From assembly GCA_031423995.1 (NCBI GenBank), contig JANPGO010000102.1, positions 1 to 19,090 of the forward strand: a DNA stretch of 19,090 nucleotides. The letters are read 5' to 3'. The notes below the pieces were generated by a model. It was not told the origin of the DNA. It was given only the letters and a program-made list of their open reading frames with translations, and did no database searches. This DNA comes from STC-74 sp031423995 (GTDB taxonomy: Bacteria; Patescibacteriota; Gracilibacteria; BD1-5; UBA2023). Both the position numbers and the translations under genes were made by a program. Position 1 is the first letter of the stretch. Every line of letters starts with the position of its first letter. Shown piece by piece: positions 17,094 to 19,090 of this stretch.

Positions 17094-18809
17094 CTACTTT
17101 CTCGAGAGAAGCTGGTGTCTCATCAAAAAAAATCCTGTAAGATAAACGAATGCAAACACTCACCCAGTGAGTATCAGAGATGTACTATTTCCTATGAAGG
17201 TTCTATCATGAGGAAAAATGAGCAAGACCCCATATGCGAATAACATTGAGAGAACTCAGAGTATCAGGATAATACTTGTTTTTGGAAGGATGTGTCTCAG
17301 CGGCATATCCTCTCGTACAAGCCACCAGGTACAGATGAGAAGGAGTATTTGCGAGATCAGAGTCACGACTGCAGAGCCGACAAAGGAATAGTGTGGAATT
17401 ATAAGGATATTCCCGATGATATTGAGGAGAGCAATGCCAGCATTCACATACATCATCGTCTTCTGCCTGCCATGAGCGATGAGGATGAAGGTCGAGAGTG
17501 AGGAGATGAAGTAGAAGAGAAATATCCAGACGACGATCGCCATCGCATCGATACTCGTGAATCCATGAATAATCGTGGTGACGAATGATTCTGTCGAGAT
17601 GATTCGAGTGACTTCCCATCGTGTGAGGAAGAGAAAAGCTGAGATCCCGATCCCGAAAAAGAGGAGGAGGGTATAGGCATGAGTGATGAGGGAACTGGAA
17701 TGTTGGTGGGGTGGGTAGCTGGAGTGTTTGAGGGTTGGAGGACTCATTTCTGTCATTTCGAACGACCCGTCCTCCGCAGAAGCTCTGCTTCGGAGGATGG
17801 AAGTCGAGAAATTTGGTCAATTTCTAAGCAGATCCTTCGTTCCTCAGGATGACAGAAATATTCACTCACTAGCTAAATCATGCATACATTCAGAAGTAAC
17901 AGTATCTTCTGGATTATTCTGTTTCTTTTTTTCTCGCTGAAAGGCTCCTGTGAGGACTGGAAGGAGTGAATTCAGAAACACAGTCCCATACATCATCCCG
18001 ACTTCGACGATCTTCATCGGGAGTGCATAGAGTGCGATGACGCTATCTGAGAGTTCTCGTGGTTCCATGATCGAGAGGAGGATAGTATCGACCTTGAAGA
18101 ATATCACATTCAGGAAGAGTGCGAGTCCATAGGGGAGGGAAGTGACGAGTATATGTCGGATGTAGTGAGTATCCCAGCCAAAATGCACCGGATGCCACCG
18201 ATTCGCATACCACCAAGTGAGTGCAGTCATCACGAGATTTCCTGCGAGTCCTGCGATCATCACGTAGGTGAATTTCTCGGTATGGGAATTTCCCCACATG
18301 AGCCCTGCGAAGACCATGATCATCCCAAGGGTCATAAGTTTTCCTACTGTATTTGCGACGATAGAGAACTCCGTCTTCAATATAGATTGCAGATAACTCA
18401 TGAGGGAACTATTGATAAGTCCGAGGAGGGTAAAAAATGATGCGATTCAGATACCAATGAGAGCTTCTCTCGAATTGTATCCGTCGAGAAAATATCCAAT
18501 CGTGATAGAAAAAATAAATATCAAACAACCAGAAAGTGTTCTCAGGGTCAGAACATTCGATGCGATGGTATCGACCATTTTTGGATCATCCTTGTGTGCA
18601 GAGAGTTCTCGAACAGTGATCGTGTAGAGTCCGAGATCTGCGATCACCGCGAAGATCGAGAGAAAGTTATAGATCTTCGAATAGAGTCCATATCCAGCAA
18701 TATCGAGATACCCTGTGAGGATCTTGATCATACCGATTGATATGATGGCAGTGAGAACTTTTCCTCAGATTTGAGCAAGGGTATTGGTGTAGATTTTCTT
18801 GGTAGGCAC
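17094..18809 (-). CDS. MOP-superfamily polysaccharide/lipid-linked oligosaccharide flippase (Wzx/MurJ-like) with an in-frame insertion
   Basis: One frame runs from GTG 18809 to TAG 17096-17094, 571 residues, read through TGA codons. The N-terminal part has the usual flippase beginning: TNTLAQIGGKVLTAIISIGMIKILTGYLDIAGYGLYSKIYN, then IFAVIADLGLYTITVREL, and pairs of membrane helices up to LPMKIVEVGMMYGTVFLNSLLPVLTGAFQREKKKQ. After a hydrophilic stretch the C-terminal half resumes with helices (LLLFFGIGISAFLFL, IVVWIFLFYFISSL, AGIALLNIIGNILIIPHYSFVGSAV), typical of polysaccharide-biosynthesis C domains. Residues about 317-355 come from a 114-bp inverted-repeat element at 17746-17859 and fall in the central cytoplasmic loop, leaving the frame open. 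The nearest upstream stop excludes longer starts; GTG is preceded by TATACC at leaderless spacing. ATG 18731 would cut into the first helix. Substrate unknown. Confidence 0.85.
17746..17859. mobile_element. 114-bp terminal-inverted-repeat element (MITE-like) inside the flippase gene
   Basis: The ends are perfect 11-bp inverted repeats, ATTTCTGTCAT (17746-17756) and ATGACAGAAAT (17849-17859). Internally there are CCTCCG/CGGAGG arms enclosing AGCTTCTGC-type self-complementary sequence, and the typical words TTTCGAACGA and GATCCTTCGTTCCTCAGGATGAC. The length is divisible by three, and its minus-strand frame has no TAA or TAG (its TGAs read Gly), so the host frame continues. A fragment of the same family lies at 15766-15795. 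No transposase is encoded, and no clear target duplication is seen. Confidence 0.75.
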
Positions 18810-18816
18810 AAAAATA

Positions 18817-18822
18817 GGTATA
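18817..18822 (-). promoter_or_regulatory. Putative -10 box of the flippase gene
   Basis: On the minus strand TATACC lies exactly 7 nt before GTG 18809, the same geometry as at 2058 and 8460. No good -35 sequence is seen, so support rests mainly on the shared spacing. Confidence 0.3.
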
Positions 18823-18908
18823 AGTTATAAACGATGAATTATGAGAGATGCATTATGAATTGTAGGACGAATGAATGATTGTGAAAGAAATTTAAATAGA
18901 GATCCGTA

Positions 18909-19090
18909 TTACCCCACCACCTCCCTCTCATAACACACCTCACAGTACACTCTCTCTGGTCTCTCTGGAGAGTATGTAGTAATCATCTTCTTTCGTAAGC
19001 CTCCTTTTGAAAGGAGGTGTCAATCACCTGTTTCTGTGGTCATTGACGGAGGATTTCCTCTCTCAGTACCAGAATTTCCCTGTATCTTTT
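18909..19090 (-). CDS. Putative zinc-ribbon protein, C-terminal portion (5' end outside window)
   Basis: A frame enters from the right edge and ends at TAA (18911-18909), about 59 codons visible with one TGA (GAT-TGA-CAC) read as Gly. The last residues, KKMITTYSPERPERVYCEVCY followed by EREVVG, resemble the end of the small zinc-ribbon proteins common in CPR bacteria, in which a CxxC pair follows RPxxVYC. The first CxxC of such a ribbon is not visible: the preceding part (HLLSKGGLRKK) is encoded by an 8-bp inverted repeat, CCTCCTTT/AAAGGAGG, at about 18993-19010. The frame before that point may be wrong (a frameshift or a different exon-like piece), so only the end is supported. The 99 bases to the flippase start hold no other gene. 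Confidence 0.45.

Noticed and set aside
17094..18809. Two or more broken flippase pseudogenes
   Set aside because: All pieces lie in one frame separated only by TGA codons, which are glycine here; the insertion element keeps the frame.

Overview
The window reads as chromosomal DNA from a Patescibacteria/CPR bacterium that uses genetic code 25 (UGA = glycine, only UAA and UAG stop), most likely a Candidatus Gracilibacteria (BD1-5) member; Absconditabacteria (SR1) is the alternative. With the standard code nearly every gene breaks into short pieces. With UGA read as Gly the pieces join into full-length genes, and the UGA codons fall at family-conserved glycines: the MurF-like P-loop, the NEINxxPG motif of D-Ala-D-Ala ligase, the nucleotide-loop glycines of a kinase-like protein. 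All coordinates below assume UGA = Gly. No tRNA-Gly(UCA) gene lies in the window.

Layout. 1-2453 (+): 3' end of an unknown gene, murB, ybeY, a small basic orphan. 2537-2611: tRNA-Phe(GAA). 2720-4413 (+): a GT4 glycosyltransferase overlapping a DedA-family membrane protein. 4283-8313 (-): a GT2 glycosyltransferase whose tail overlaps dedA, an alpha/beta-hydrolase interrupted by one in-frame UAG, a YfiH/PgeF-type protein and rimO. 8460-9059 (+): a small protein-kinase-like orphan. 9149-12421 (-): a tight three-gene unit ddl - alpha/beta-hydrolase - murF-like. 12570-15293 (+): a 907-residue secreted/anchored lamin-tail-domain protein with 23 tandem 15-bp repeats. 15294-15884: non-coding, with strong hairpins, a bidirectional terminator and a dispersed-repeat fragment. 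15885-18809 (-): a multi-pass membrane protein and a MOP-type polysaccharide flippase carrying an in-frame short inverted-repeat element. 18909-19090 (-): 3' end of a putative zinc-ribbon protein.

How the genes fit together. Much of the window concerns the cell envelope: murB and ddl/murF make peptidoglycan precursors, two glycosyltransferases, a DedA protein and a flippase make or move lipid-linked glycans, and the lamin-tail protein is a surface protein. Housekeeping functions are ybeY (rRNA maturation), rimO (ribosomal protein S12 methylthiolation) and the YfiH protein.

Points to look at first: the in-frame short inverted-repeat insertion in the flippase; the UAG just before the nucleophile elbow of a hydrolase; the kinase-like orphan with UGA-coded loop glycines; a recurrent -10 box about 7-8 nt before start codons, suggesting leaderless mRNAs; a membrane segment in place of the usual substrate domain in the MurF-like ligase; and a possible structured RNA upstream of the terminator at 15604. 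I see no completely new multi-gene system.
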